Positions 16,601 to 23,650 are shown, counted from the stretch's first letter. The stretch: DNA of 64,000 nt from SHVO01 sp050246995 (GCA_050246995.1 JBFWVA010000010.1:86529-150528), one strand, 5' to 3'. Made by a program: numbers and translations. Notes: a model not told the origin generated them from the sequence alone.

Positions 16601-17078
16601 GCAAACCCTCTGCGCCGTCGCCGCCCGTACCCGAGAGCACAATACATCCCGCGTTTGGGCCTTGGTCGACCGCGAGGCTGCGGAAGAAGACGTCGATCGG
16701 GCGGCGGAAGCCGCGCGGCTCGGAAAAATCGCTGAGGCGCAGGCGCGCCTTTTCCATGACAAGGCTTTGGTTTGGCGGGATCAGGTAGACACAGTTGGGT
16801 TCCACCGCCGTGCCATCAACGACCTGGCGCACCGGCATCGAGGTGCGGCGACTCAAGAGCTCGGCAAGCATGCTCTCGTGATTGGGGTCCAAGTGCTGGA
16901 CCAGCACGTAGGCATAGCCGGAATCGTCCGAGACATTCGTCAGGAAAGTCTGAAAGGCTTCTAAGCCTCCCGCGGAAGCGCCGAGGCCAATGACGGGACA
17001 AGGGGCAGGATGGGCGCCCACTTCAGGCTTGTCAGGCGGCAGAAGCGGCTCGAGGCTTTCCAATTCTTCGATGGGCAT
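13611..17078 (-). CDS. CheB-CheR-PAS-HWE hybrid: methylesterase/methyltransferase/sensor histidine kinase
   Basis: A 1155-residue cytoplasmic fusion. Order: CheB methylesterase domain (about 28-205; catalytic Ser in GASAGG, His in LVQHLDPNH, Asp in TGGDGAEG); CheR N-terminal and catalytic domains (about 215-480; RIWTPGCSSGEEAYS binds SAM); a coiled coil rich in NEEL repeats (about 650-725); two PAS domains; then an HWE kinase with His in DELQHRVKNTLATVNS. All CheB and CheR key residues look intact. Such fusions link receptor-type methylation chemistry to phosphorelay, with unknown substrates. ATG 17078 is preferred to GTG 17117 because an EcfG-type promoter has its -10 box ending at 17118, directly against that GTG. 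Partner regulator follows by 7 bp. Confidence 0.88.
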   Translation of the reverse strand: MPIEELESLEPLLPPDKPEVGAHPAPCPVIGLGASAGGLEAFQTFLTNVSDDSGYAYVLVQHLDPNHESMLAELLSRRTSMPVRQVVDGTAVEPNCVYLIPPNQSLVMEKARLRLSDFSEPRGFRRPIDVFFRSLAVDQGPNAGCIVLSGTGGDGAEGLRAVKEAGGLTLVQEPDSAKYDGMPKAAVATGLVDKILSVRDMPSALRDYFERSQAGPPALSEGGEFLMKVCEELRRRLGHDFSQYKRSTMLRRVQRRMQVLGLSQADDYLQRLKANEKEAELLFRDLLINVTCFFRDAEAFDFLRREVIPELLRDKGVADTVRIWTPGCSSGEEAYSIAILVSEALARMDVRPRVQIFATDIDEPMLQKARAAKYPPAAVRDVPVELLDRYFFAQEDDFALVQSIRDMVRVSNHNLIKDPPFSRVDMVVCRNLLIYLNPSLQQRLVPVFHYALRTNGWLFLGSAENIGGRTDLFDAADAAARVFKRKGGVRQSVHMPLSLDPSTGVLMPENGSAESHNDRADAMTRAIMEHYAPPHVVVNSLNDVIRSSTRTGRFLELAEGTLSPRITDLAKRALRSPIRSVLDTVRRTGKRTARRNIRVDETDETLLVSLSAHPLNKDEVLLVFQESAARIESVEDEDAPQTVDEDNIKQLEDELDETRVKLRTTVEELETSNEELKSTNEEMMSMNEELQSTNEELATVNEELKNKVDQLARVNSDLQNFIESTEIPTVFLDNKLRIRSFTPATRSLFRFQDQDKGRPLSDLVSPAGQPFEKWAREVLEKGEAVEHEFNVDETRESYVVRVLPYRAVDESIDGIVIVFADVTKIRQAQADLARNVGLARQRSSEIETLYKTAPVGMALIDRNRRFLKINQHFADLNGQSVEDHIRRSLKDMAFGLFEKLDGPMADVFQRGTEEVNLEVTVRVASGGMRDFLIDVYPYEEDGRVTAVGLILKDVTELRHLEKEMRRLMDELQHRVKNTLATVNSIINQTVGTKADRAELAETLKSRIGALAATHDLLTTGDWTGASLKQIIEAEILPFGESERVILHGPNIDLPPKHALALTLTLHELATNAAKYGALSKNGGKLEIKWIVKVDAAGRELVLDWIETLDKQITVSRVVESFGMRLIRNAVAHDLRGACAHNLESGGLTCKISFPF

Positions 17079-17117
17079 GAGAACTAGGTGAAAAGTTGTG
17101 GCTTTACGTTTGGCCAC

Positions 17118-17142
17118 AACGCTCTAGCTCTCTGAATGTTCC
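17118..17142 (-). promoter_or_regulatory. Sigma-EcfG-type (general stress response) promoter
   Basis: Read on the minus strand, GGAAC (17142-17138) is followed by exactly 16 bases and CGTT (17121-17118). This is the consensus -35/-10 pair of alphaproteobacterial EcfG sigma factors (GGAAC-N16/17-CGTT). It points at the CheB-CheR-PAS kinase. Transcription would begin near 17110, leaving about a 30-base leader to ATG 17078 and excluding GTG 17117 as the start from this promoter. Confidence 0.6.
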
Positions 17143-17249
17143 ACCTAGACTCTAAATTTGGAGCGGTTCTGCAACCGCCCAAAAGGCATAGCGCGCCGGG
17201 GCTTGGGGCCGTCGGCGGCGCTCGCTCGATTGGTGGGCCTCTAGAGCCT

Positions 17250-18458
17250 CTAGAGACCAGAAACCTTACGTACAGCCGCCACCACCCGGTCTACATCGGC
17301 ATCCGCCATGGCGGGGAACAGCGGCAGGCTCACACACTTCGCGTAGTAGGCCTCCGCGCCCGGGAACGTCTGTCGGCCATACAAGCCCTGATAATAAGGC
17401 TGAAGGTGGACTGGAAGGTACTGGACCCCGACGCCCACGCCCTCGGCCTTGAGGCGCGTCACAAAGTGGACGCGCTCCATGCCAATCTGGGGGAAGTCGA
17501 CGAGAATGGCGTTGAGGTGCCAGCCCGGGTTGCCGCCGACGCGGCGAATGGGCTGGATGACGGGGGCGAGCGGCTTCAGGGATTTCTCATATCGGCCCAT
17601 GAGCTCCGTGCGCCGCGAGAGCCAGCCCGCCAGTTTCTTGAGCTGACTGCTGCCCAGCACGCATTGCATGTCGGACAGCCGGAAATTCCAGCCCAGCTCC
17701 GGCATCTCGTAGAACCACGGATTAGGCGTGCCGTCAGAGGCGTGGGTGAATTCCTTCATGACGGGATCGTCGTAGTTCTTCTCCATCCCGTGACAACGCA
17801 GGATACGCAGCGTCTCGGCCAATTTGGAGTCGGCGCACGTGATCGCGCCGCCTTCGCCCGTGGCGAAAGCCTTCACCGGATGGAACGAGAAACAGGCGCC
17901 AGCGACGTCGGGCAAACCCCCGACGGGCACGTTCTCGTTCCCTGGGTAGGTGCCGCCGAGCGCATGGCAGGCGTCTTCCACGACGGCGATGTTGTGCTTC
18001 TTGGCGATGGCGACGATCCCGCGCATGTCGCAGCACTGACCGTTCATATGGACGGGGATAACCGCTTTGATCTTCCCGGGCGCGCCACGCTTGATTGCCG
18101 CCTCAAAGTTTTCCGGGGTCATCAGCGCGGTCGTGGGATCCACATCCGCGAAGATCACGTCGGCGCCGACATAACGCGCGGCGTTGGCCGTCGCGAGGAA
18201 CGTCACCGTCGGCACGATGACCTGGTCGCCCGCTTTGACGCCAAGCGCGAGCATCATGAGATGCAGAGCCGTGGTGCCCGACGAACACGCGATCGCTTCG
18301 TTCGCGCCGCAGACCTTGGCCAGATCAGCCTCAAATACGTCGACGGCCGGACCGTCCGTCATCGGCGCGCCGGAGCGCAAGAACGCCACAACGGCGGCAA
18401 TGTCATCCTCGTCGACGATAGGGCGGGCGTAGGGCAGCAACGGCTGCGAGACGGTCAT
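17250..18458 (-). CDS. DegT/DnrJ/EryC1/StrS aminotransferase, PseC-like
   Basis: A 402-residue PLP-dependent sugar aminotransferase. Visible signatures are the PLP phosphate loop SSGTTALHL, the EDACHALGG strand with the ring-stacking Asp, and the catalytic Lys196 in FSFHPVKAFATGEGG. The FHPVKxxxTGEGG form is typical of PseC, which aminates UDP-4-keto-6-deoxy-AltNAc in pseudaminic acid synthesis. No other pse/leg gene is in the window, so it may instead serve LPS or capsule amino-sugars; a glycosyltransferase lies at 21.6 kb. The start ATG has AGAGGAAC upstream. A 9-bp tandem duplication (CCTCTAGAG twice, 17238-17255) covers the stop codon. Confidence 0.82.
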   Translation of the reverse strand: MTVSQPLLPYARPIVDEDDIAAVVAFLRSGAPMTDGPAVDVFEADLAKVCGANEAIACSSGTTALHLMMLALGVKAGDQVIVPTVTFLATANAARYVGADVIFADVDPTTALMTPENFEAAIKRGAPGKIKAVIPVHMNGQCCDMRGIVAIAKKHNIAVVEDACHALGGTYPGNENVPVGGLPDVAGACFSFHPVKAFATGEGGAITCADSKLAETLRILRCHGMEKNYDDPVMKEFTHASDGTPNPWFYEMPELGWNFRLSDMQCVLGSSQLKKLAGWLSRRTELMGRYEKSLKPLAPVIQPIRRVGGNPGWHLNAILVDFPQIGMERVHFVTRLKAEGVGVGVQYLPVHLQPYYQGLYGRQTFPGAEAYYAKCVSLPLFPAMADADVDRVVAAVRKVSGL

Positions 18459-18605
18459 CGGCTAAGTTCCTCTAAAAAGGGCGACCCGCAATAAGCATGA
18501 CCTTAGGCAGCCTGCAAGACCCCCTTGTTACACGGCCCTTTTTCAATACTACGTGGGCTTATGTTACGCTGGCCGTCCCGCCCGAGTGGCGAAAAGGAGG
18601 CTTCC

Positions 18606-18992
18606 ATGACTGCGCGATTCTCCCGTCCGGCCGCCGTTGTCGTTTTCGCCGCGGTGCTCACCATTGGCACCGCGGCCTTCGCCCATCACGGCTGGGAGTG
18701 GGCCGAGGAAAAGCAAACCACTTTGGAAGGCACGATTCGGGAAATCTACATCGGCCCACCGCATCCGACGCTGAAGGTGGAAACGGCCCAGGACGGTGTG
18801 TGGCAGATCGACCTCGCCAACCCGAGCCAGACGTCGCGCTCCGGTTTCGCGGAAGGCTCAGCCCAGCCCGGGAATAAGGTTGTGATCCTCGGCAACCGGT
18901 CCGCTCGGAAGGATCAGAAGCTGATGAAAGCCGTGAAGATCACTGTCGAGGGCAAGGACTTCCTGCTCTATCCGGAGCGCATGCAAAAATAG
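18606..18992 (+). CDS. Secreted DUF6152-like protein
   Basis: A 128-residue protein with a clear Sec signal peptide (hydrophobic core AAVVVFAAVLTIGTAAFA) and a mature start with HHGWEW, a His-rich beginning common to the DUF6152 group. The rest looks like a small beta-barrel (TTLEGTIREIYIGPPHPTLKVE). The role of the group is unknown; the HH at the mature N-terminus suggests metal binding. A perfect AAGGAGG at 18594-18600 fixes ATG 18606. It is followed after 3 bp by a four-helix membrane protein, the usual partner of this family. Confidence 0.7.
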   Translation: MTARFSRPAAVVVFAAVLTIGTAAFAHHGWEWAEEKQTTLEGTIREIYIGPPHPTLKVETAQDGVWQIDLANPSQTSRSGFAEGSAQPGNKVVILGNRSARKDQKLMKAVKITVEGKDFLLYPERMQK

Positions 18993-18995
18993 CTT

Positions 18996-19469
18996 ATGGA
19001 GCTCCTACAGGCGCTGCACGATGCGGGCTTCGCCGCGGCGCTGCGGCGCGCAACAGTCTTCTATCCGTTCCTGAACGCGTTCCACATTTTGTCGATCGGC
19101 ATGATCGTGGGCGCCATCGGTACACTTGACCTGCGCTTGCTTGGGGCGTTTCGGGCATCCTCGCTGAGCCAACTGGCGCCGCCCCTTGCGCGCGTTGCAG
19201 CGATTGGCGCGGGTCTCACGCTGTTGACGGGCTTCTTCCTGTTTAGCGTCCAGCCGAAAGCCTATGCGGCGAACCAAGCCTTCCTTGTGAAAATAAGCCT
19301 CGCGGCCTGCGGGATCATTAATGCCCTCATTCTCCACAGGACGGCCGCGTGGAAGCAGGCGCTGACGGATGGTCCCGTGACCGCGGGGGCCAAGGTCCAC
19401 GCGGGACTGTCCCTTGCGATCTGGACCTTGGCGGTGATCTCGGGCCGCTGGATCGCCTTCGTCGACTAG
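18996..19469 (+). CDS. Four-helix membrane protein, DUF6644-like
   Basis: The 157-residue product has four hydrophobic segments (about residues 20-50, 62-85, 95-115 and 130-152), with His and Arg near helix ends, such as AFHILSIG in the first and ILHRTAAW after the third. This resembles the DUF6644 group of small membrane proteins found beside DUF6152. The pairing suggests one complex of a secreted His-rich protein and a membrane partner, possibly with a metal or heme; that is inference. The gene starts 3 bp after its partner and its stop overlaps the convergent YciI gene by 4 bp. Confidence 0.65.
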   Translation: MELLQALHDAGFAAALRRATVFYPFLNAFHILSIGMIVGAIGTLDLRLLGAFRASSLSQLAPPLARVAAIGAGLTLLTGFFLFSVQPKAYAANQAFLVKISLAACGIINALILHRTAAWKQALTDGPVTAGAKVHAGLSLAIWTLAVISGRWIAFVD

Positions 19470-19777
19470 AGCTTTTCCGGGCGTACCGGATTGACCGAGT
19501 CCGCGCCCGCGACCGTCATCCACTCGCGCACCCGCCAGGACTTGATCAGGCCGTTCGTCACATAAGGATCCGTGCGAGCGAAATCCTCGACCGCCGCTTT
19601 GTCGTCGGCCCTGAAAAAAAGCACCGCGGTATCGGTGGGCTCGGTCAACGCGCCGCCGAGCACAAGCTCGCCCCGATCATGCGAGGCCCACACCTTTTCA
19701 AGGTGCGCCTTCCTATAAAGCGGACGCTTCTCGAGATAGTCGGGCGAGGTTTCATAGAACAAAAGGAAGTGTTTCAC
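19466..19777 (-). CDS. YciI family protein
   Basis: A 103-residue protein with the ferredoxin-like alpha+beta fold of the YciI/YCII group (MKHFLLFYETSPDYLEKRP at the start, and the conserved VLGGALTEP segment mid-protein). Members are small dimeric proteins with a His-Asp pair and weak or unknown enzymatic roles; the human-pathogen form is linked to dechlorination-type chemistry only by similarity. It overlaps the stop of the upstream monooxygenase-like gene in ATGA fashion (19774-19777), so the two are translationally coupled. Function here unknown. Confidence 0.75.
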   Translation of the reverse strand: MKHFLLFYETSPDYLEKRPLYRKAHLEKVWASHDRGELVLGGALTEPTDTAVLFFRADDKAAVEDFARTDPYVTNGLIKSWRVREWMTVAGADSVNPVRPEKL

Positions 19778-20100
19778 GGCTTGTCTCCGGTGCAGATATT
19801 TCCGTGGGCGACGTCATAGTGACGCACAAAATCATCGTACGAAGACAGGATCGCGCGCGCTTCAGGCTCGACGACCGCGGTTTCGATTTTATCGCCCGCG
19901 AAAGCGCGGATCGAATCGAGCGTGTCCCATAAGGTCACGGCCAGGAACTCGACGCGGTTATCCTCGGCGCGCCGCAACAGATAAGCGCCGCGGTGGCCTT
20001 CCAGCTTCGTAAGCGCCGTAAAGACCTGACCTGTGACAAAGCTTTGATAAGCGTCAGCATTCTCAGGCCGCGTTTCGCCCCGCCATATACGCGTAATCAT
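19774..20100 (-). CDS. Antibiotic biosynthesis monooxygenase-like (ABM) small protein
   Basis: A 108-residue protein with the dimeric alpha-beta-barrel pattern: MITRIWRGETRPENADAYQ as first strand and helix, EGHRGAYLLRR and VEFLAVTLWDTLDSI as central strands. ABM-fold proteins oxidise aromatic polyketides or heme, or are orphan. No cofactor-binding residue can be identified with certainty. It is coupled to the YciI gene by a 4-bp stop/start overlap; both are dimeric ferredoxin-like folds, so a joint role in handling a reactive small molecule is possible. Confidence 0.65.
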   Translation of the reverse strand: MITRIWRGETRPENADAYQSFVTGQVFTALTKLEGHRGAYLLRRAEDNRVEFLAVTLWDTLDSIRAFAGDKIETAVVEPEARAILSSYDDFVRHYDVAHGNICTGDKP

Positions 20101-20303
20101 GATGCGCCAGTCCTAACGTGAACGCGAATTGATCGCACCTATTCTCAGCTTCGATGGGCGGGATGGCCACTCCTTTCAGTTCCCACAAAACGCCTTGGGG
20201 ACGCCACGAACTCTCCACAATGGGATCGTTTCCTTTAGCGAGCACCCACCACTGGGGGCGAATGCCGCCGGTGGCGGGTGCGAACCTGCAAAGGAGTTTG
20301 ACT

Positions 20304-20729
20304 ATGAAAAAGCTGGCAATGATTGCTGCTATTCTTGGGACTGTGAGCACGCTCGCGATCGCTGATGCGCATACCGCGCCCGCCGCAGCCCGTGATAATT
20401 TCAGCTTTAGCTTCAGCGTCGGCGACGTCGATATGGCGTACCGCAACGGTTACTACGACCGCTACGGCCGCTTCCACTATTGGTCCAGCCCGCGTGAACA
20501 GCGCGAATGGCGCGCCCGCTACGCCTCCCGTTATCGGGACCAGGATTGGGACGGCGTGCCGGACCGTTATGACCGCGACCGCGACGGCGATGGCGTACCC
20601 AATGTGTACGACCGTCGTCCAAACCGCCCGGGCGGCGGCTATGGTTACCGCCCGAGCCGCCGCGATTGGGACGGCGACGGTGTGCCGAACCGCTATGACG
20701 ACTTCCCGCGCAACCCGCGTCGTCACTAG
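20304..20729 (+). CDS. Secreted protein with thrombospondin type 3-like calcium repeats
   Basis: A 141-residue protein with a signal peptide (MKKLAMIAAILGTVSTLAIA). The mature part is rich in Arg, Tyr and Asp. It contains Asp-Gly-rich loops of the thrombospondin type 3 kind, DQDWDGVPDRYD, DRDGDGVPNVYD and DWDGDGVPNRYD, each able to bind Ca2+. The unusual feature is the heavy Arg content between the repeats. AAGGAG at 20291-20296 fixes the start. A near-perfect leader hairpin (20242-20252 with 20271-20281, one mismatch) lies upstream, and a strong terminator follows. The function is unknown; an outer-membrane or wall-associated structural role is likely from the repeats. Confidence 0.75.
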   Translation: MKKLAMIAAILGTVSTLAIADAHTAPAAARDNFSFSFSVGDVDMAYRNGYYDRYGRFHYWSSPREQREWRARYASRYRDQDWDGVPDRYDRDRDGDGVPNVYDRRPNRPGGGYGYRPSRRDWDGDGVPNRYDDFPRNPRRH

Positions 20730-20754
20730 AATCTAAGTTAGTACGTTAAGAGAC

Positions 20755-20785
20755 CCGGCGGCTGCCCGCGCAGCCGCCGGTTTTC
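20755..20785 (+). terminator. Rho-independent terminator
   Basis: CCGGCGGCTG (20755-20764) and CAGCCGCCGG (20771-20780) form a perfect 10-bp GC-rich stem with a 6-base loop, followed by TTTTCGTTT. It ends the transcript of the calcium-repeat protein. Confidence 0.85.
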
Positions 20786-20804
20786 GTTTGCGACAAATTG
20801 TCTA

Positions 20805-20821
20805 TACATAACCGCTATGTA
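20805..20821. promoter_or_regulatory. 17-bp inverted repeat upstream of the peroxiredoxin gene
   Basis: TACATA (20805-20810) and TATGTA (20816-20821) are exact reverse complements around ACCGC. The site is about 126 bp before the peroxiredoxin ATG. It does not match the OxyR spacing. It is an operator candidate for an unknown regulator. Confidence 0.3.
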
Positions 20822-20946
20822 ACAGCCGAGCTGCGCGCCCACGGTGATGTGACCCCACCGTCGCCTTTCAGGCTTCCCGCTAAAATGCCTGCCCTGTAAA
20901 AATGAGTGGGCGTTCAGGCCTATTATCCTCGTGGAGGAGGAATTTT

Positions 20947-21534
20947 ATGAAGAAACTGATTGTTGGCGCTCTGCTTGCGAGCGCGTTCGCAGTCCCGGCA
21001 TATGCCGCGCTGAAGAACGGCGACAAGGCTCCCGATTTCAAGACGCGCGCCTCGCTGGCCGGCAAGGAATTCGATTTCTCGCTCGCCGACGCGCTCAAGA
21101 AGGGTCCGGTGGTCGTGTACTTCTATCCGGCCGCTTATACGCGCGGCTGCAATCTCGAAGCGCACACCTTCGCGGAAAGCAAAGATAAGTTCGACGCCGT
21201 GGGCACGACGATCATCGGCGTGTCGCAAGATCCGATCGCGAAGCTCAACGAGTTTTCCGCCGATCCGGAATATTGCGCCGGTAAATTCCCGGTTGCCTCC
21301 GACGCCGACGGCTCGATTTCGAAATCCTTCAACCTCACGGTACGTGAGCGCCGCGACGGCATGAAGGATACGAAGGGCCGCGATATCACCAGCGCCGGCA
21401 CGACCGAACGCACGACCTTCGTGATCACGCCCGATCACAAGATCGTCGCGACCCTTTCGTCGGCCGACGACGGCATCAGCCCGACCGATCACGTCGACAA
21501 GTCGCTCTCGGTCGTCAGCGCGCTGAAGAAATAA
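20947..21534 (+). CDS. Periplasmic peroxiredoxin (AhpC/TSA, BCP-like)
   Basis: A 195-residue thiol peroxidase with a signal peptide (MKKLIVGALLASAFAVPAYA). The thioredoxin-fold mature part shows the peroxidatic Cys68 in AYTRGCNLEAHTF, matching the T-x-x-C loop of BCP-type peroxiredoxins, with a second Cys110 (EYCAGKF) as possible resolving residue. It should reduce H2O2 or organic peroxides in the periplasm; the reductant is not encoded nearby. GGAGGAGG directly upstream fixes ATG 20947. A 12-bp terminator hairpin follows the stop and is shared with the convergent glycosyltransferase. Confidence 0.85.
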   Translation: MKKLIVGALLASAFAVPAYAALKNGDKAPDFKTRASLAGKEFDFSLADALKKGPVVVYFYPAAYTRGCNLEAHTFAESKDKFDAVGTTIIGVSQDPIAKLNEFSADPEYCAGKFPVASDADGSISKSFNLTVRERRDGMKDTKGRDITSAGTTERTTFVITPDHKIVATLSSADDGISPTDHVDKSLSVVSALKK

Positions 21535-21560
21535 GCTTCAACGGCGACAGCGGTAAGTTG

Positions 21561-21593
21561 AAACGGCACGGGCAGCATCCCGTGCCGTTTTTA
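21561..21593. terminator. Bidirectional Rho-independent terminator
   Basis: AAACGGCACGGG (21561-21572) pairs perfectly with CCCGTGCCGTTT (21579-21590) around CAGCAT. T-runs lie on the right side and A's on the left, so the 12-bp stem can end both the peroxiredoxin transcript and the convergent glycosyltransferase. Confidence 0.85.
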
Positions 21594-22673
21594 TTTGCGT
21601 GAGAGCGTAGCGGCTTTGGCGAGGATATCCGCGCCGGCCGCGCGAAAGCGCGCGACGCTGAAGCGCTCATTCACGTGCCGGTGCGCGGCCTCGCCCATAA
21701 GCGCCGCGCGCGCCGGATCCGATGCCACGCGCACGAGCGCGGCCGCCAGAGCGTCGACATCGCCAATTGGCACCACGTATCCTGTCTCGCCTTCACGCAC
21801 CGTGAGCGGCATCTCGCCCATGTTGGAGACCACGGCGGGCAGGCCCGCCTGCATGGCCTCGTGGGCCGAGATACACAGGCCTTCAACGCGTGAGGGCTGT
21901 GCATAGGCGTGCAACGTAGCTAGGAAATTCTTCGGCGCGTCCTGATAGCCGGCGAGGATGAAATTGGTGACGCGCAGTTCCTTGGAGAGCGATTCAAGCT
22001 CGCGCCGCATAGGGCCGTCGCCGCCGATGGTCACCGTAAACCGGGCCGCGAGGCCCGGCATATCCTCTTTGATCTTGGCCAGCGCGCGCACGAGGATGTC
22101 GTAGCCCTTATGCGGGTGCAGGCGGCCTAGGCTGCCGAAACGAAAAATTTCGTCAGGCTGGGCGCCGCGCGCGCGTGGCGCATTCGGATCCGCCGAGAAT
22201 AGCGGCCATATCGTGACGTCATCCGCCGCAAGCCCGAAGCGGGAGCGCGTCACGTCGGCGACACAGCGGGAGTCCGCCACCCACAGGTCGGTCATATGCT
22301 TGGTGAGCCACAGCGCGGCGATGTTGCCGCGCTTGAGGAACACATTGTGCTGCCAGCTTACGACGGGTAGGCCCAGTTTCTTGCCGATATAGCGGCCGAC
22401 CAGCGTCGCGTGAGCCAGCGACGTCCAAAGCACCGTCGGCTGATAGAGCTCAAGCTTCTCGCGCAACCAGCCGAAGGACTGCAGGACCGACCCCTGATGC
22501 ACGTCGAATGGCAGTCCATGACGCTCAAGAATTGGCTCCATTCGGCCATCGCGGCGGGTGAGCGCGAACAGGTGCACATCGGCGCCCCACTCCCGCATGA
22601 AGCCGGTGATCATGGGTACAGGTAAGCCGGCGCCGTAGCCGTCGAGAGAGTTGATTAGATAGGCGATACGCAT
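21591..22673 (-). CDS. Glycosyltransferase family 4 protein
   Basis: A 360-residue GT-B glycosyltransferase that uses a nucleotide sugar to extend a glycan in the cytoplasm. The N-terminal domain begins MRIAYLINSLDGYGAG, with the Gly-rich acceptor loop. The C-terminal domain has the donor-binding GSLGRLHPHKGYDIL region and the E-x7-E type motif in EGLCISAHEAMQAGLPAV. Both domains are complete. It stands alone between a terminator and the MBL-fold gene, so the glycan (LPS, exopolysaccharide) cannot be told. It could act on the same glycan as the PseC-like aminotransferase 3 kb away, which is only proximity. Confidence 0.85.
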   Translation of the reverse strand: MRIAYLINSLDGYGAGLPVPMITGFMREWGADVHLFALTRRDGRMEPILERHGLPFDVHQGSVLQSFGWLREKLELYQPTVLWTSLAHATLVGRYIGKKLGLPVVSWQHNVFLKRGNIAALWLTKHMTDLWVADSRCVADVTRSRFGLAADDVTIWPLFSADPNAPRARGAQPDEIFRFGSLGRLHPHKGYDILVRALAKIKEDMPGLAARFTVTIGGDGPMRRELESLSKELRVTNFILAGYQDAPKNFLATLHAYAQPSRVEGLCISAHEAMQAGLPAVVSNMGEMPLTVREGETGYVVPIGDVDALAAALVRVASDPARAALMGEAAHRHVNERFSVARFRAAGADILAKAATLSRK

Positions 22674-22714
22674 GGCCGGGACATATACGGGCCAGCGCCC
22701 GTAGAGAAAAGCTT

Positions 22715-23650
22715 TTACGGGGCTTCGGTGTAGGCCGCGCGGATAGCGCCCGCGAGTCGGTTTTTGTCGGGATAGCGCTCGGCCATGGCGGCGGTGACGA
22801 CCGCGACGGCGTCATCCTGCGATTTGCCGGCCTTCTTTTCGGCCGCGGCCCGCTGCTGAATCTCGGCGAAATAGGTTTTATAGCCCTCGATGAGTTCACC
22901 GCCGCCGGTCGGCCCATGGCTCGGCACGATTGTGCGCGGACGAAGCTGGGCGAGGCTGTCGAGGGTGGAGAGCCAGTGATTGACCGTCGAGTAAGGACTG
23001 GCGAGAGCGGGCTGCGGCTTCATGACGATATCGCCCGCAAAAAGGACCTGCTCAGTCTCGACCCAAACAGCGGTGTCACCCCGCGTATGATTGGCGCCGG
23101 CGGCGAAGATGTAGGCGCGCACCCCACCGAGATCCAAGGTGCGGTCGTTCTCGAACTCGATATCGGCTTCGCGGTACTTGGCGCCCTTTAGGAGCTCTGC
23201 CGCGGCGGGTGAGCGGTCTGAAAAAGTCTTGGCCAGCGAAAGTCCGAACTCGGCGATATCCTCTTCCTGCGTCGTGGCGCGCAACATGGTCGAGCCGTCG
23301 AGCATGCGAGCTCCACGCGGGAAACCGTTGGCGCCGAGATCATGCTCGGGATGGAAATGCGTGGTCACAAGATAGACGCGGAGGCCGGGTGCGAGTTTAC
23401 GCGCGACCCCGGCGATGATGGCGCCGTTCATATCTCCCATGCCCGTATCGACGACCAGGATGCCGGTTTGACCAACCACCAGACCGACATTCGGCACCAT
23501 CGGCCGGCTTTCGTCGGGAATGATCCAGACACTTGGCGCGATCTGTTTCAGCTTTTCGGGATGGATCATGGGCGCGGCGGCAGGCCCGCTCTGCGCCAAG
23601 GCCGAGAAGGACACACACACGCTAACAACAGCGGCGAACAACGCGCGCAT
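22715..23650 (-). CDS. Secreted MBL-fold metallo-hydrolase
   Basis: A 311-residue protein with a signal peptide (ALFAAVVSVCVSFSALAQ) and a metallo-beta-lactamase fold. The metal motif reads TTHFHPEHDLG, so the usual HxHxDH is HxHxEH here. Later ligands are visible in FAAGANHTRGDTAVW and LFAGDIVM, and the end has VPSHGP. ATG 23650 follows GGAGA at good spacing; a frame to 23788 is longer but has no signal peptide at its start. Substrate unknown; periplasmic hydrolysis of a thioester, lactone or similar is usual for the fold. Confidence 0.82.
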   Translation of the reverse strand: MRALFAAVVSVCVSFSALAQSGPAAAPMIHPEKLKQIAPSVWIIPDESRPMVPNVGLVVGQTGILVVDTGMGDMNGAIIAGVARKLAPGLRVYLVTTHFHPEHDLGANGFPRGARMLDGSTMLRATTQEEDIAEFGLSLAKTFSDRSPAAAELLKGAKYREADIEFENDRTLDLGGVRAYIFAAGANHTRGDTAVWVETEQVLFAGDIVMKPQPALASPYSTVNHWLSTLDSLAQLRPRTIVPSHGPTGGGELIEGYKTYFAEIQQRAAAEKKAGKSQDDAVAVVTAAMAERYPDKNRLAGAIRAAYTEAP

